Positions 44,299 to 53,268 of a stretch of DNA of 64,000 nucleotides are shown here, piece by piece; within the stretch, counting starts at the first letter, position 1, and every line of letters starts with the position of its first letter. The DNA lies in contig JAZKDE010000043.1 of assembly GCA_040387735.1 (NCBI GenBank), positions 37,084 to 101,083 on the forward strand, written 5' to 3'. Under the pieces are notes generated by a model. It saw nothing but the letters and a program-made list of their open reading frames with translations, was not told where the DNA came from and ran no database searches. Made by a program: the position numbers and the translations under genes. The stretch comes from Arcicella sp040387735. Lineage in GTDB: Bacteria > Bacteroidota > Bacteroidia > Cytophagales > Spirosomataceae.

Positions 44299-45396
44299 TT
44301 ATTTTACTCCCATTTTTCTTAATTCTTCAATCGCTGCACTTTGCCATTTTTGTTGTCCAAAAATATTGATACTATGATTACTTTCATCGTCGTATTCCTT
44401 CTGAATCTTATTCATTTCACGGTACATTTCGATGAAAAGCAATTGTAATTCGCTGTCATAATTATCAACCGTCAGTATATTTTTAGCTTTTTGTTTGAAA
44501 CGCTCGACAATCAGTTTTGTCAAATCAAAATGGAGTTGTTCATGAGCAATACTATATTCTGAAAGTGTCGCTGAGGAAGTCCACGAGCCACTTTTCAACA
44601 TATAAACCTTCATCTGCAAATCAATCGTTAGCTTACCATTTTCTAATTTCAAAGGAGCTAAATATTCAAAATTGGTAAAAATTTGAGCGGAATATTTAGT
44701 ATTTCGAGGCATTGTTCCAGTAAAATCAGCCCAAGTCATTTTACGAATGGGCGACCAAAAAACAGTATCTCCTTTTTCTGGTTTATCTATTTCATAATCG
44801 GGTTTAATAACTAAATTTAACAACTTTATCAATTTGGGATTTTTATCGTAATTCTCTACCATCCATTCATCAAAATACATCACCGATTTTTCAATAACTT
44901 TGCTTAATAATGTCTCGTAATTATTGTAATCTCCCTGCGAACGGGAAAAAGTGATAGCCGTCTGAAAATCAGTCAGTTCCACTTCTGTCGTATCTCTTTG
45001 AAAACTATAAGAAATCTTAATTTTACATTTCCCTGAAATCTTTAAATCAGTATGCGTTTCATCAATAGATAATTCTTTGATTTTAAAGATAATAGGATAA
45101 TCAGAAGCCGTTTTTATGAATGATTTCAAGAAGCAATTTTCTAAGGTTTTCACTATTCCTCCGCTCAATTTTAGCTGTTTCTCAGCTTGTTTATCTCCGT
45201 AAATTTTACCGATTTTACTTCTATCTTTTCGGTCATCGTCTACCTTAGAAAAATAGAAATGATTGGGCTTATACCTAACTGATTCATATTTTAAAGAAAT
45301 CCACTTATCCGAATATTGAGCGAATATTCCAGCACTTTTACAAAAAAATATGGCAGTAATAATCAAAAATAGCTTGGTATTTTTATATTTATCCAT
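44299..45396 (-). CDS. secreted DUF922-like putative metalloprotease
   Basis: A 365-residue exported protein (signal MDKYKNTKLFLIITAIFFCKSAGIFAQ). A long beta-rich part precedes the DUF922-like region (WSPIRKMTWADFTGTMPRNTKYSAQIFTNFEYL) and a zinc-type motif H285-E-Q-L-H289 (SIAHEQLHFDL). A Glu about 50 residues later (YDDESNH area) could complete the site. DUF922 proteins are proposed zinc-dependent proteases of unknown target. It lies just upstream of the methyltransferase gene. Peptidase activity is inferred from the motif only. Confidence 0.75.
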   Translation of the reverse strand: MDKYKNTKLFLIITAIFFCKSAGIFAQYSDKWISLKYESVRYKPNHFYFSKVDDDRKDRSKIGKIYGDKQAEKQLKLSGGIVKTLENCFLKSFIKTASDYPIIFKIKELSIDETHTDLKISGKCKIKISYSFQRDTTEVELTDFQTAITFSRSQGDYNNYETLLSKVIEKSVMYFDEWMVENYDKNPKLIKLLNLVIKPDYEIDKPEKGDTVFWSPIRKMTWADFTGTMPRNTKYSAQIFTNFEYLAPLKLENGKLTIDLQMKVYMLKSGSWTSSATLSEYSIAHEQLHFDLTKLIVERFKQKAKNILTVDNYDSELQLLFIEMYREMNKIQKEYDDESNHSINIFGQQKWQSAAIEELRKMGVK

Positions 45397-45535
45397 ATCT
45401 TAGTACAATGATAAGAAATTAACTATTATCAGTAGAACGGTGAATTGTTATCAATTATTCGCTTTGTAATAATTTGATTTTAAGACCGTTATTTCGAGTT
45501 ACAGTATTCATTTTTTAATTTTTAAATCAAAAACT

Positions 45536-45724
45536 ATGTCAGCATCACAACAACATCAGAACGATAGTAACGAACTTTCAACCTTCCAACTCATCGCAAT
45601 GTTTACCCTTTTCGCTTTTCTTCTTGTTTGGTTAGGCGATACTTTCACTGCTATTGTTGGAATTCTCGGTGAAATTATCATTTTTGCCTTTGCTTACAAT
45701 GAAAAACATAAATTGGTAGATTAA
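45536..45724 (+). CDS. small membrane protein, unknown function
   Basis: Encodes 62 residues: a polar start (MSASQQHQNDSNEL), then one or two hydrophobic stretches (FQLIAMFTLFAFLLVWLGDTF and AIVGILGEIIIFAFAYNE) and a short charged end. It is divergent from the HExxH gene and directly followed by a clear terminator, which supports it being transcribed. No family is recognised. Confidence 0.6.
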   Translation: MSASQQHQNDSNELSTFQLIAMFTLFAFLLVWLGDTFTAIVGILGEIIIFAFAYNEKHKLVD

Positions 45725-45739
45725 TGTCATTATTATAGG

Positions 45740-45776
45740 AAAAGAGCCGAATAGATGATTTATTCGGCTCTTTTTT
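45740..45776 (+). terminator. terminator of the small membrane protein gene
   Basis: AAAAGAGCCGAATA / TATTCGGCTCTTTT, perfect 14-bp arms, 7-nt loop, then T-run. 16 bp after the stop. Confidence 0.88.
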
Positions 45777-45993
45777 ATTTTTGAAAGATTCTTTGTCGTT
45801 CCTCAAATCAACAATATACCGCAAAATGCTCCTGCGTTTATTTTGATAAAACAAAGTTAAGGCTTTTGGATTAGACTGAAAACAAAAAACTGTATCTGTC
45901 CGAAGTCTATTAATTATTTTGAGTTTTTTATAAATTCATTGATTATTTTTTGATTTTATTTCGTTAATTCGTAATAATTAAAACCTATCAATT

Positions 45994-46275
45994 ATGCCTT
46001 ACGATATAACAATGTGCGGGGGTGGTGATTGTCCAATCAAGCGATTGTGCTACCGTCACAATGCCGAAATAGAAGGAAGACAGGATTTTTTCGGAAGTAT
46101 TCCTTTTGATTTTTCCACGAATACTTGCCAGTCTTTTTGGAAAGATATTCAAGTTGATGAACAAATCCGTCTGCGAGCTTACCAAATTTGGGAAAGCCAC
46201 GGACGACTACATTCTGACGATACTTTATCGCATTGGCAACAAGCGGAAAATGAGTTTTTGGGTATTATATCCTAA
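45994..46275 (+). CDS. small protein with Cys-rich start and DUF2934-like end
   Basis: A 93-residue protein. Its N-terminus has four Cys in a row of motifs (MCGGGDCPIKRLCYRHN plus a later TNTCQSFW), which could bind a metal. The C-terminal part RAYQIWESHGRLHSDDTLSHWQQAENEF matches the DUF2934 pattern (AYxLWExxGRP...HWxxAExE). This pairing is uncommon to my knowledge. It is convergent with the DUF4230 gene. Function is unknown. Confidence 0.65.
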   Translation: MPYDITMCGGGDCPIKRLCYRHNAEIEGRQDFFGSIPFDFSTNTCQSFWKDIQVDEQIRLRAYQIWESHGRLHSDDTLSHWQQAENEFLGIIS

Positions 46276-46302
46276 GTTTGAGTCATCATATTTAATACCT
46301 TT

Positions 46303-46935
46303 TTACAATTTTTCAAAGTCTATCGTCTCCGTCAACAGCTTTTGTTGTTCCGTTGCGGGCAACTGAAAATCAATATTCCAACCCATTGAGCCCGCCATTT
46401 GGGTTAACATCACCACCGCCTGTTTCTTCGCAATTTTGGGCAATTCGCTCGCAATGGCTTTGGTTTGCATCGTTTGTTTAGCATCTGAAAGCAGTTGCGT
46501 ATATTCTTCATTTTTGAATTTATTGAAAAGCCCTTGGTCAATATCGTAGAATTTATAATCCGAATCGGTACTTAAGATTTCGGGTTCGGGGAATTCTTCA
46601 ATAATCATCGTCCGAGAACCTTCCTGCCAACGAACTTTTACTTTTGCAAAATCAAAACCTACCAAAACCTTCGCTTTAGCAACAATTAAGGCTTTTTTAT
46701 TCATGGTTGCCAAACCAAATAAAACTTCTTTCTCAGAAGAATGGTCATAAATTTCTGAAAAATGTCCCTCTGCTAAAACTACTTTAAAGACCTTTTCAAT
46801 CTTTTCTAACAAAACGGTAGATTCGTTTTTGATGAGAGTTCCTTCCTTACTGGTAAATTTATTATAGATTGAAAAAATGCCAAAACCAGCGGCCATTCCA
46901 ATAAGGCAGAAGAGAATATTTAAAATTGATAACAT
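46303..46935 (-). CDS. DUF4230 membrane-anchored protein
   Basis: A 210-residue protein with an N-terminal membrane helix (about 4-22, ILNILFCLIGMAAGFGIFSIY) and a DUF4230 domain (about 35-190; KKALIVAKAKVLVGFDFAKVKVRW, YKFYDIDQGLFNKFKNEEYTQLL). The domain is common in Bacteroidota and some Firmicutes, of unknown function, with a beta-rich then helical form. It is alone in its operon and convergent with the small Cys-rich gene. I can support the family but no role. Confidence 0.85.
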   Translation of the reverse strand: MLSILNILFCLIGMAAGFGIFSIYNKFTSKEGTLIKNESTVLLEKIEKVFKVVLAEGHFSEIYDHSSEKEVLFGLATMNKKALIVAKAKVLVGFDFAKVKVRWQEGSRTMIIEEFPEPEILSTDSDYKFYDIDQGLFNKFKNEEYTQLLSDAKQTMQTKAIASELPKIAKKQAVVMLTQMAGSMGWNIDFQLPATEQQKLLTETIDFEKL

Positions 46936-47110
46936 GATTTTGAGGTTTAATAAAATGGTTTCAACGATTTATACAATTATACACTTGAAATATGGAAAAC
47001 AATTAATAAATGTTGCAAATGTGTGAGTAAACCAAATAATATTTGTCTTTTAAGAGAAATATCGTCAACCTAAATATACTTTTTATTAGAAATAATTGTA
47101 AAAAAATGGT

Positions 47111-47128
47111 AATTTCGGTATCGAAATT
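47111..47128. promoter_or_regulatory. small palindrome upstream of the SSS symporter gene
   Basis: AATTTCG-GTAT-CGAAATT, perfect 7-bp arms, 53 bp before the ATG. It overlaps TAATTTCG, a one-mismatch -7 box. Could be an operator; a matching -33 box was not found. Confidence 0.3.
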
Positions 47129-47180
47129 AAGCAATTATTTCATATCGTTCCCTAAAACTAATTTAAAACACATTTAAATC

Positions 47181-48821
47181 ATGCAACAGCAAGGATTACA
47201 AACCTTTGATTATTTAGTATTTCTGTTCTATTTCATTCTGGTATCAAGTTATGGTTATTGGATTTATAATAAGAAAAAAGCAAAAGAAACAAACACGCAA
47301 GATTTCTTCTTAGCGGAAGGTTCACTTACTTGGTGGGCAATTGGTGCTTCACTTATCGCCTCAAATATTTCTGCAGAGCAGATGATTGGAATGTCGGGTA
47401 ATGGTTTCTCAATGGGACTTGGTATTTCCACGTATGAATGGATGGCAGCAGCAACATTATTAGTCGTTGCGATATTTTTCATGCCGATTTATTTGAAAAA
47501 TAAAATCTCAACCATGCCACAGTTTTTGAGCCAACGTTATAACAAAACTGTGAGTTTAATCATGGCAATTTTCTGGTTGATTCTTTATATTACAGTAAAT
47601 TTAACGGCTATTCTTTATTTAGGAGCTTTAGCAGTTTCTGAAATTTCGGGTATTTCATTCTACACTTGTATGATTTTATTAGCGGTTTTTGCCGTAATAA
47701 TTACCATTGGAGGAATGAAAGTAATTGGCTTTACAGACGTTATTCAAGTGTTTTTCTTGGTAATTGGTGGTTTAGCGGCTACTTATTTAGCGGTTACCTT
47801 GGTTTCGGGAACGGATGGATTGAGCGGTTTAGTGGACGGTTTCAAATTAATGACCCAAAATCACGACGACCATTTCCACATGATTTATAGAGAAAGTGCT
47901 GACCCTCATGGTCACTCAAACTATATGTCATTGCCAGGGCTTACTGTGTTATTTGGCGGTATGTGGATTGTGAATTTGAACTATTGGGGTTGTAATCAAT
48001 ACATCACGCAACGTGCTTTGGGAGCAGATTTAGATACTGCCCGTAAAGGATTATTATTTGCGGCTTTCTTAAAAATATTAATGCCTGTTATCGTTACTTT
48101 GCCCGGGATTGCGGCTTATGCTTTATATCAAAAAGGAATGTTTCAAAAAGAAATGTTGGATGCAACGGGCGTTTTCAACCAAGATAGAGCCTATCCTGTG
48201 TTGTTAAATTTATTGCCAGCGGGTTTGAAAGGTCTATCTTTTGCGGCACTTACAGCGGCAGTTGTTGCCTCATTAGCGGGAAAAGCCAACAGTATTTCAA
48301 CCATTTTTACGCTTGATGTTTTCAGACCGTATTTTGCCAAAGATATGTCTGAAAAGCAATTGGTGTGGGTTGGTAGAGTTGTGATTGTTGTGGCAATGGT
48401 TTTAGCAATCGTTGTTTCTCCTTTCATGGGAATTGACAAAAAAGGTGGTTTTCAGTTCATTCAAGAAATGACAGGACTTCTTTCTCCAGGGATTTTTGCG
48501 GCATTTATTATGGGCTTTTTCTGGAAAAAAACCAATTCGGCAGGTGCATTTTTTGCGATTGTAGGTGGTTTTTTAATTGCTATTTCAATGCACAACAACT
48601 GGCTTCCAGGGACAGATTGGACACAAGTTCCATTCCTCGACCGTATGGGATGGGTTTTTGTAATCTGTGTTTCAGTAATGTTTGTGTTAAGTCTTGTATT
48701 ACCTGACGAGAAAAAAGGCTTGGAAATTGATGCTTCAATGTTCAAAACTACACGAGGATTTGCCATCGGTGCTACCATCGTTGTGGTGACTTTGATTAGT
48801 TTATACGCATATTTCTGGTAA
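47181..48821 (+). CDS. sodium/solute symporter, SSS family (sugar-transporter type)
   Basis: A 546-residue inner-membrane symporter with about 14 helices. Family features are the unwound first-helix region FFLAEGSLTWWAIGASLIASNISAEQMIGMSGNGF, GGMKVIGFTDVIQVFFLVIGG, NYWGCNQYITQRALGADLDTARKGLLFA and the Na2-site segment GLSFAALTAAVVASLAGKANSISTIFTLDVF. The type matches sugar/Na+ (SGLT-like) transporters of Bacteroidota. No sugar-metabolism gene adjoins it, so the solute is not known. A strong terminator follows. Confidence 0.94.
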   Translation: MQQQGLQTFDYLVFLFYFILVSSYGYWIYNKKKAKETNTQDFFLAEGSLTWWAIGASLIASNISAEQMIGMSGNGFSMGLGISTYEWMAAATLLVVAIFFMPIYLKNKISTMPQFLSQRYNKTVSLIMAIFWLILYITVNLTAILYLGALAVSEISGISFYTCMILLAVFAVIITIGGMKVIGFTDVIQVFFLVIGGLAATYLAVTLVSGTDGLSGLVDGFKLMTQNHDDHFHMIYRESADPHGHSNYMSLPGLTVLFGGMWIVNLNYWGCNQYITQRALGADLDTARKGLLFAAFLKILMPVIVTLPGIAAYALYQKGMFQKEMLDATGVFNQDRAYPVLLNLLPAGLKGLSFAALTAAVVASLAGKANSISTIFTLDVFRPYFAKDMSEKQLVWVGRVVIVVAMVLAIVVSPFMGIDKKGGFQFIQEMTGLLSPGIFAAFIMGFFWKKTNSAGAFFAIVGGFLIAISMHNNWLPGTDWTQVPFLDRMGWVFVICVSVMFVLSLVLPDEKKGLEIDASMFKTTRGFAIGATIVVVTLISLYAYFW

Positions 48822-48846
48822 AAATATTTCATTAATTATATTTTAT

Positions 48847-48883
48847 AGGACGGCATTGCTTAAAGCAATACCGTCCTTTTTTT
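48847..48883 (+). terminator. terminator of the SSS symporter
   Basis: AGGACGG-C-ATTGCTT / AAGCAAT-A-CCGTCCT, 14 of 15 pairs, one-nt loop extension, followed by seven T. 26 bp after the stop. Confidence 0.88.
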
Positions 48884-48905
48884 ATGCTACCACCTATAAA
48901 TCCTC

Positions 48906-48936
48906 TTTTTTACACTTCTTAAAATCCGTAACTTTG
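48906..48936 (+). promoter_or_regulatory. promoter of the DUF5916 gene
   Basis: TTTT (48906-48909), 19 bp, TAACTTTG (48929-48936). The -7 box is a perfect TAnnTTTG; -33 has one mismatch. The ATG is 27 bp downstream, a plausible short leader. Confidence 0.55.
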
Positions 48937-48963
48937 TAATTAAAACAATTCATCATCAAACTT

Positions 48964-51216
48964 ATGCGTAAATTTTACCTATCAATCCTTATTTTATTTT
49001 CTTATAAAACCATTGCACAGGATATTTTTTTACCTGATTCTATCAAGAAAAATATTGAAGCAACGCCCATCAATATTTTCTTGAAAGTAGATGGAAAATT
49101 AGACGAATCCGTTTGGAATCAAGCCAAAGCAATTACCGATTTCGTCCAAGTAGAACCTAAACAAAAACATCCCGCTAATCAAAAGACCGTTTTTAAATTA
49201 CTGTATAATGCTGATTACCTGTACATTGCGGCAATCATGCACGAACCAGACGGCAAAAAAGCGTTACGAGTTCCCAACCTTCAACGAGATTTTGATTATG
49301 GTGGAAGTGACCAAATTGGCGTGAGCATTGATGGTTTCAATGATGAACGAAATGCGATGGTTTTCATGGCAAATCCTTATGGTTCGCAACGAGATTTACT
49401 CACTTTTGATGACCAAATTTTTGATACCGATTGGGATGGACTTTGGCGAGTACGCACCTCACGAACTGATACTGCTTGGGTGGCAGAATTTGCCATTCCT
49501 TGGAAAACCCTACGTTATCAGCCTAATAAAGACACACAAACTTGGAGTATAAATTTCTTCAGGCTTCGTCGTATGACCAATGAACAAACTATTTGGTCGG
49601 CACTTCCAAGGGCTTTTTCTCCCTCCCGGATGCAATATGCAGGAAAATTGACGGGGCTTCAAGCGCCACCACCTTCACCAAATATCCGAATTCAGCCTTA
49701 CGTTTTGGTTTCGGATAATCGTTATAACGGCTCAGAATTATACGATAAAAAAGATGGTTCTTCCTTGAAAGTGGGTGGAGAAATTAAGTGGGCTGTTACG
49801 CCAAATACGGTCATGGATTTGACTTATAATACCGATTTTGCGCAAGCCGATGCTGACCGTCAGGTAAATAATTTAAGTCGTCTCTCCGTATTTTTTCCAG
49901 AACGTCGCCAGTTTTTTCTTGAAAATGCTTCTCTTTTTGCCGCAGGGATTTCTCCGATTGACCAAAATTGGGGCGGTCAGCAAATTGTTCAACCATTTTT
50001 TAGTAGAACAATCGGCTTAAATCAAAGTGGGCAACCCATTCCAATTGATGTGGGTTTTAGGTTGGTAAATCGTTCGCTGAAAAGTAATTCGGGGCTTTTA
50101 TACGTGCGTCAACGGGAAGTTGGCGACAATTTAGCGACAAATTTTTTTGTGGGACGTTTCTCTAAAAATATCGGTAAACAACATAGAATTGGCTTTATTG
50201 GTACGTGGAAAAATGATGCTATTCACGAAAATGTAACGGGAGCGGCGGATGGTTTTTTCAGAATAAATGAAAGTACAACCATCAATACAATGGCAATGCT
50301 TTCGGGCGGAACGGGGCAAAATACTGGATTTTCGGGTCATTATCAGTTATTTCATAAAGGAATTAATTGGATGTATTGGCTCAGTCAAAATATCGTAAAC
50401 AACGATTTCAACCCAGAAATGGGCTTTGTTTCTCGACCAGACGTTGTGGAAAATTCGACGGGATTTTATTGGTTAAATAGAGGAAGATGGTTGCCCAAGT
50501 TTGTGCGGAGTTTTGAGCCTGGCGGTTATTATCTCAATTATTATTCCGCCACTACGGGAAAACTTATCGAAGAAAGAATCAATACGAATCCAATTTGGTT
50601 TGGTCTGCAAAGTGGAGCTGGAATTGGCGTATTTACGGATACTTATTATCAGTTGTTAGATTATTCGGATGGAAGTTCTCCCCTTTCGTTTTTTAATGTT
50701 GAAATCCCGCAAGGCAAGTATAACTACAATCGTTACAGTGCCGTTTGGTTTAGCGATAGGTCGAAAAAAGTGTCCGTTTTTATAAATGCTGAAACAGGGA
50801 AGTATTACAACGGAAATTTAACCACTATTTCGGGGAATTTCAGAATCGCTCCTTTGCCTCATGTATCGGTTGAAGGACGTTTTGCGAATAATAATTATAG
50901 CAATTTAGGCGTAAAATCAACATCTGGGACTACCCAACTTTATACACTTTCTGGACGTTTTGCACTGAATCCAAGAGTGCAATTGATTGGTTTTTATCAA
51001 CACAGTTCTATCAGCAATTTTGACGTTTGGAATGTCCGTTTTTCTTGGGAATATCGTCCTTTATCATTTATATATTTGGTATTTAATCAACGAGGTTACG
51101 ATGATTACCGAACAAAACTCTCTAATGATGGACTTACTCGATTTAAAACGGATGAATTAGCCCGTCAAAATGAACAACAAAGCATAATAAAGGTTTCTTA
51201 TTTAAAGCAATTTTAA
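48964..51216 (+). CDS. DUF5916 outer-membrane protein with a CBM9-like N-terminal domain
   Basis: A 750-residue exported protein. After a signal peptide (MRKFYLSILILFSYKTIAQ) comes a CBM9-like domain (about 30-240, INIFLKVDGKLDESVWNQAKAITDF, YLYIAAIMHEP, TAWVAEFAIPWKTLRY), then a long beta-strand region with alternating aromatic ends typical of an outer-membrane barrel (from about 255; FADADRQVNNLSRLSVFFPERRQFFLENASLFAAG). It ends with SIIKVSYLKQF, a typical C-terminal Phe for barrels. It may bind or take up a glycan, but the role of DUF5916 is unknown. A strong promoter is directly upstream; it is monocistronic. Confidence 0.88.
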   Translation: MRKFYLSILILFSYKTIAQDIFLPDSIKKNIEATPINIFLKVDGKLDESVWNQAKAITDFVQVEPKQKHPANQKTVFKLLYNADYLYIAAIMHEPDGKKALRVPNLQRDFDYGGSDQIGVSIDGFNDERNAMVFMANPYGSQRDLLTFDDQIFDTDWDGLWRVRTSRTDTAWVAEFAIPWKTLRYQPNKDTQTWSINFFRLRRMTNEQTIWSALPRAFSPSRMQYAGKLTGLQAPPPSPNIRIQPYVLVSDNRYNGSELYDKKDGSSLKVGGEIKWAVTPNTVMDLTYNTDFAQADADRQVNNLSRLSVFFPERRQFFLENASLFAAGISPIDQNWGGQQIVQPFFSRTIGLNQSGQPIPIDVGFRLVNRSLKSNSGLLYVRQREVGDNLATNFFVGRFSKNIGKQHRIGFIGTWKNDAIHENVTGAADGFFRINESTTINTMAMLSGGTGQNTGFSGHYQLFHKGINWMYWLSQNIVNNDFNPEMGFVSRPDVVENSTGFYWLNRGRWLPKFVRSFEPGGYYLNYYSATTGKLIEERINTNPIWFGLQSGAGIGVFTDTYYQLLDYSDGSSPLSFFNVEIPQGKYNYNRYSAVWFSDRSKKVSVFINAETGKYYNGNLTTISGNFRIAPLPHVSVEGRFANNNYSNLGVKSTSGTTQLYTLSGRFALNPRVQLIGFYQHSSISNFDVWNVRFSWEYRPLSFIYLVFNQRGYDDYRTKLSNDGLTRFKTDELARQNEQQSIIKVSYLKQF

Positions 51217-51281
51217 ATGTAGGACATTTTAGAAAATTGTCCTATAATTACCTTGGCAGCTTAGAAAGCTGTCTTACAAAA
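51217..51281. repeat. REP-like hairpin doublet after the DUF5916 gene
   Basis: GTAGG then stem AGGACA (51221-51226) / TGTCCT (51238-51243) with an inner TTT/AAA and loop AGA; then stem GGCAGCTT / AAGCTGTC (51255-51273) with the same AGA loop, ending in TTAC (GTAA reversed). In reverse it starts TGTAAGAC, like the element at 41969. Confidence 0.6.
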
Positions 51282-51282
51282 T

Positions 51283-51651
51283 ATGAGAGAAACTATTATT
51301 AAAAACATTCGCCCAATCCTGACTTTTGAAATAGAAGCAGAAGGGGATTTAGAGAAATTCCAGAATGAAGTATTACGTCCAATTCTAAAACTTCAACACG
51401 ATTTATTAGCTCAAATTTTCAAAACCTATTGCGATAAGCGTAAAGGAACATTTTACAAAATTTCAGAGAAGGACAAATTAATTTACATAGACCAAGCCGT
51501 GAGAAAAGACATGAAATTCAAACATTACCTTGAAGGTATCATCACGGGAATTTTTACGTTGGCAGAATACCAAACATTTCTAAAAAACGAAGAAGAATTG
51601 ACCAAAAGAATGGTAAATTTATTGGTGCAGCGATTGCAGAGTGGGATTTAA
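51283..51651 (+). CDS. conserved-type small cytoplasmic protein, unknown function
   Basis: A 122-residue all-helical protein with no signal or membrane segment: RPILTFEIEAEGDLEKFQNEVLRPILKLQHDLLAQIFKTY, then KLIYIDQAVRKDMKFKHYLEGIITGIFTLAEYQTFLKN and a final helix. I recall similar short Bacteroidota proteins being labelled glyoxalase in databases, but I see no metal site or such fold. It directly follows a hairpin-rich repeat after the DUF5916 gene on the same strand. A helical-bundle protein of unknown role. Confidence 0.7.
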   Translation: MRETIIKNIRPILTFEIEAEGDLEKFQNEVLRPILKLQHDLLAQIFKTYCDKRKGTFYKISEKDKLIYIDQAVRKDMKFKHYLEGIITGIFTLAEYQTFLKNEEELTKRMVNLLVQRLQSGI

Positions 51652-51666
51652 AAAGTTATTGGGGAC

Positions 51667-51720
51667 GTTGCTTCCCGCCGATGTTGGTGGAAAATGCCAA
51701 TATTGGCGGAAAGAAGTAAC
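51667..51720. repeat. imperfect inverted repeat between convergent genes
   Basis: Core CCGCCGATGTTGG (51675-51687) / CCAATATTGGCGG (51697-51709), fully paired if two G-U pairs are allowed. Outer GTTGCTTC and GAAGTAAC also pair with one mismatch. It may be a small MITE-like or terminator hairpin. Confidence 0.5.
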
Positions 51721-51740
51721 TATATCAAACAATAAATATC

Positions 51741-53216
51741 CTAAAACTGAAAATAAATAAACTGCGAAGGAGCGTCGTACATACCTAAGAATAAAATAGC
51801 TAAAATGATACCGTAGTACAAAACCCAACGTACCAATAATGGTTTTTGATTTATGACCGCTCTCAGACTTTGTCCACGCTGTAAAAGATGGACTATTTCC
51901 ATCACAATTAGAGCAAAAGCTACCATCACAAAGTTGGCAATACCTTGTCCCAAAAATACATTCTTCTCAATAAATACCTTATTACCAAACTGTTGTATTT
52001 GTTCGCTTAAGCCAGTAAATAGATGCGTTGCGATGTAGAAGGCATAGTCCCAATTGATAGCACGAAAGAAAATCCATGCGAAAGATGTTAGGCAAAAAAC
52101 GGTAAAAACTTGGATAAATTTATATAAAATCGAGAGTTTAGTGATTCCGATGTTATTTACAATTTTGTTTCTGAAAGTAGCCGTTTGATTGGCAAATACT
52201 AAATAAAAACCGTGCATTGCTCCCCAAATTACAAAATTCCAACTTGCTCCATGCCAAATTCCTGATACCAAGAAAACGATAAAAAGATTATATTCTCTTC
52301 GCCATTTTGAAACTCGATTTCCACCCAGTGAGAAGTATAAATAATCTCTAAACCACGTAGAAAGTGAAATATGCCAACGTCGCCAAAATTCAGAAATTGT
52401 TTTGGAATAATACGGCCGGTCGAAGTTTTTCATCAACGAAAAACCCATCACTTGAGCCGAACCCAAAGCGATGTCTGAATAGCCCGAAAAATCACAAAAA
52501 ATCTGAATAGAAAACAAGGCTGTCGCCACAATCAGCGGAACTCCCGTTTGGTTATAAGGATTGTCATAAACTTGATTTACCATCACCGCCAAACGGTCAG
52601 CAATGACAACTTTTTTGAACATTCCCCAAGCCATTAATTTCAAACCATCGGTAACTCGCTGATAATCAAAATCGAATTTCTCATAAAATTGATGCAATAC
52701 ATTTTGTGGTCGCTCAATTGGTCCAGCTACTAATTGCGGATAAAACATCACATAAAGCGAATAAATACCAAAATGCCGTTCCGCTTTTTGATTCCCTCTG
52801 TACACTTCAATCGTATAAGACATTGCTTGAAAAGTGTGGAAAGATAGGCCAATTGGTAGTAAAATTTTGAGATATGGAATGGGATTGGTCAAAGCAAAAC
52901 CCTTCAAGAGCCAAGTAACATTTTCGTTTAAAAAGTTATAATATTTAAAAACTGCCAAAACGCCAATATTCGCAATGAGACTGAGCGTCAGGTAAAATTT
53001 ACGTTTTTTTCCTGCTGATTGTTCAATATAAATTCCTGCAAAATAGTCCACCACTATCGTAAAACCGAGAATTAGCATATAAATTGGAACAAAAGCCATG
53101 TAAAAATAGCAACTCGCCGCCAATAATAAAGCCCAACGAAAACGGTACGGTAATACGAAATATAAAGTCGTAACGATAGGGAAGAAAAGTAAAAATTCTA
53201 AAGAATTGAATAACAT
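51741..53216 (-). CDS. MBOAT-family O-acyltransferase (AlgI/PatA-like)
   Basis: A 491-residue membrane-bound enzyme with about 10-12 helices that moves an acyl group, usually acetyl, across the membrane to a surface glycan. Family blocks are LLPIGLSFHTFQAMSYTIEVYRG, YPQLVAGPIERPQNVL, FCDFSGYSDIALGSAQVMGF, FWRRWHISLSTWFRDYLYFSLGG and the catalytic-His site FLVSGIWHGASWNFVIWGAMHG (about 318-340). It is the last gene of an apparent operon with the SGNH-like and NamZ genes, 52 bp after the former. The acceptor could be peptidoglycan or an exopolysaccharide. Confidence 0.93.
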   Translation of the reverse strand: MLFNSLEFLLFFPIVTTLYFVLPYRFRWALLLAASCYFYMAFVPIYMLILGFTIVVDYFAGIYIEQSAGKKRKFYLTLSLIANIGVLAVFKYYNFLNENVTWLLKGFALTNPIPYLKILLPIGLSFHTFQAMSYTIEVYRGNQKAERHFGIYSLYVMFYPQLVAGPIERPQNVLHQFYEKFDFDYQRVTDGLKLMAWGMFKKVVIADRLAVMVNQVYDNPYNQTGVPLIVATALFSIQIFCDFSGYSDIALGSAQVMGFSLMKNFDRPYYSKTISEFWRRWHISLSTWFRDYLYFSLGGNRVSKWRREYNLFIVFLVSGIWHGASWNFVIWGAMHGFYLVFANQTATFRNKIVNNIGITKLSILYKFIQVFTVFCLTSFAWIFFRAINWDYAFYIATHLFTGLSEQIQQFGNKVFIEKNVFLGQGIANFVMVAFALIVMEIVHLLQRGQSLRAVINQKPLLVRWVLYYGIILAILFLGMYDAPSQFIYFQF

Positions 53217-53268
53217 AATTGATTCTGTAAGTCGTAATTATATAAGTTGTAAGGAAATGCCCCATTTC

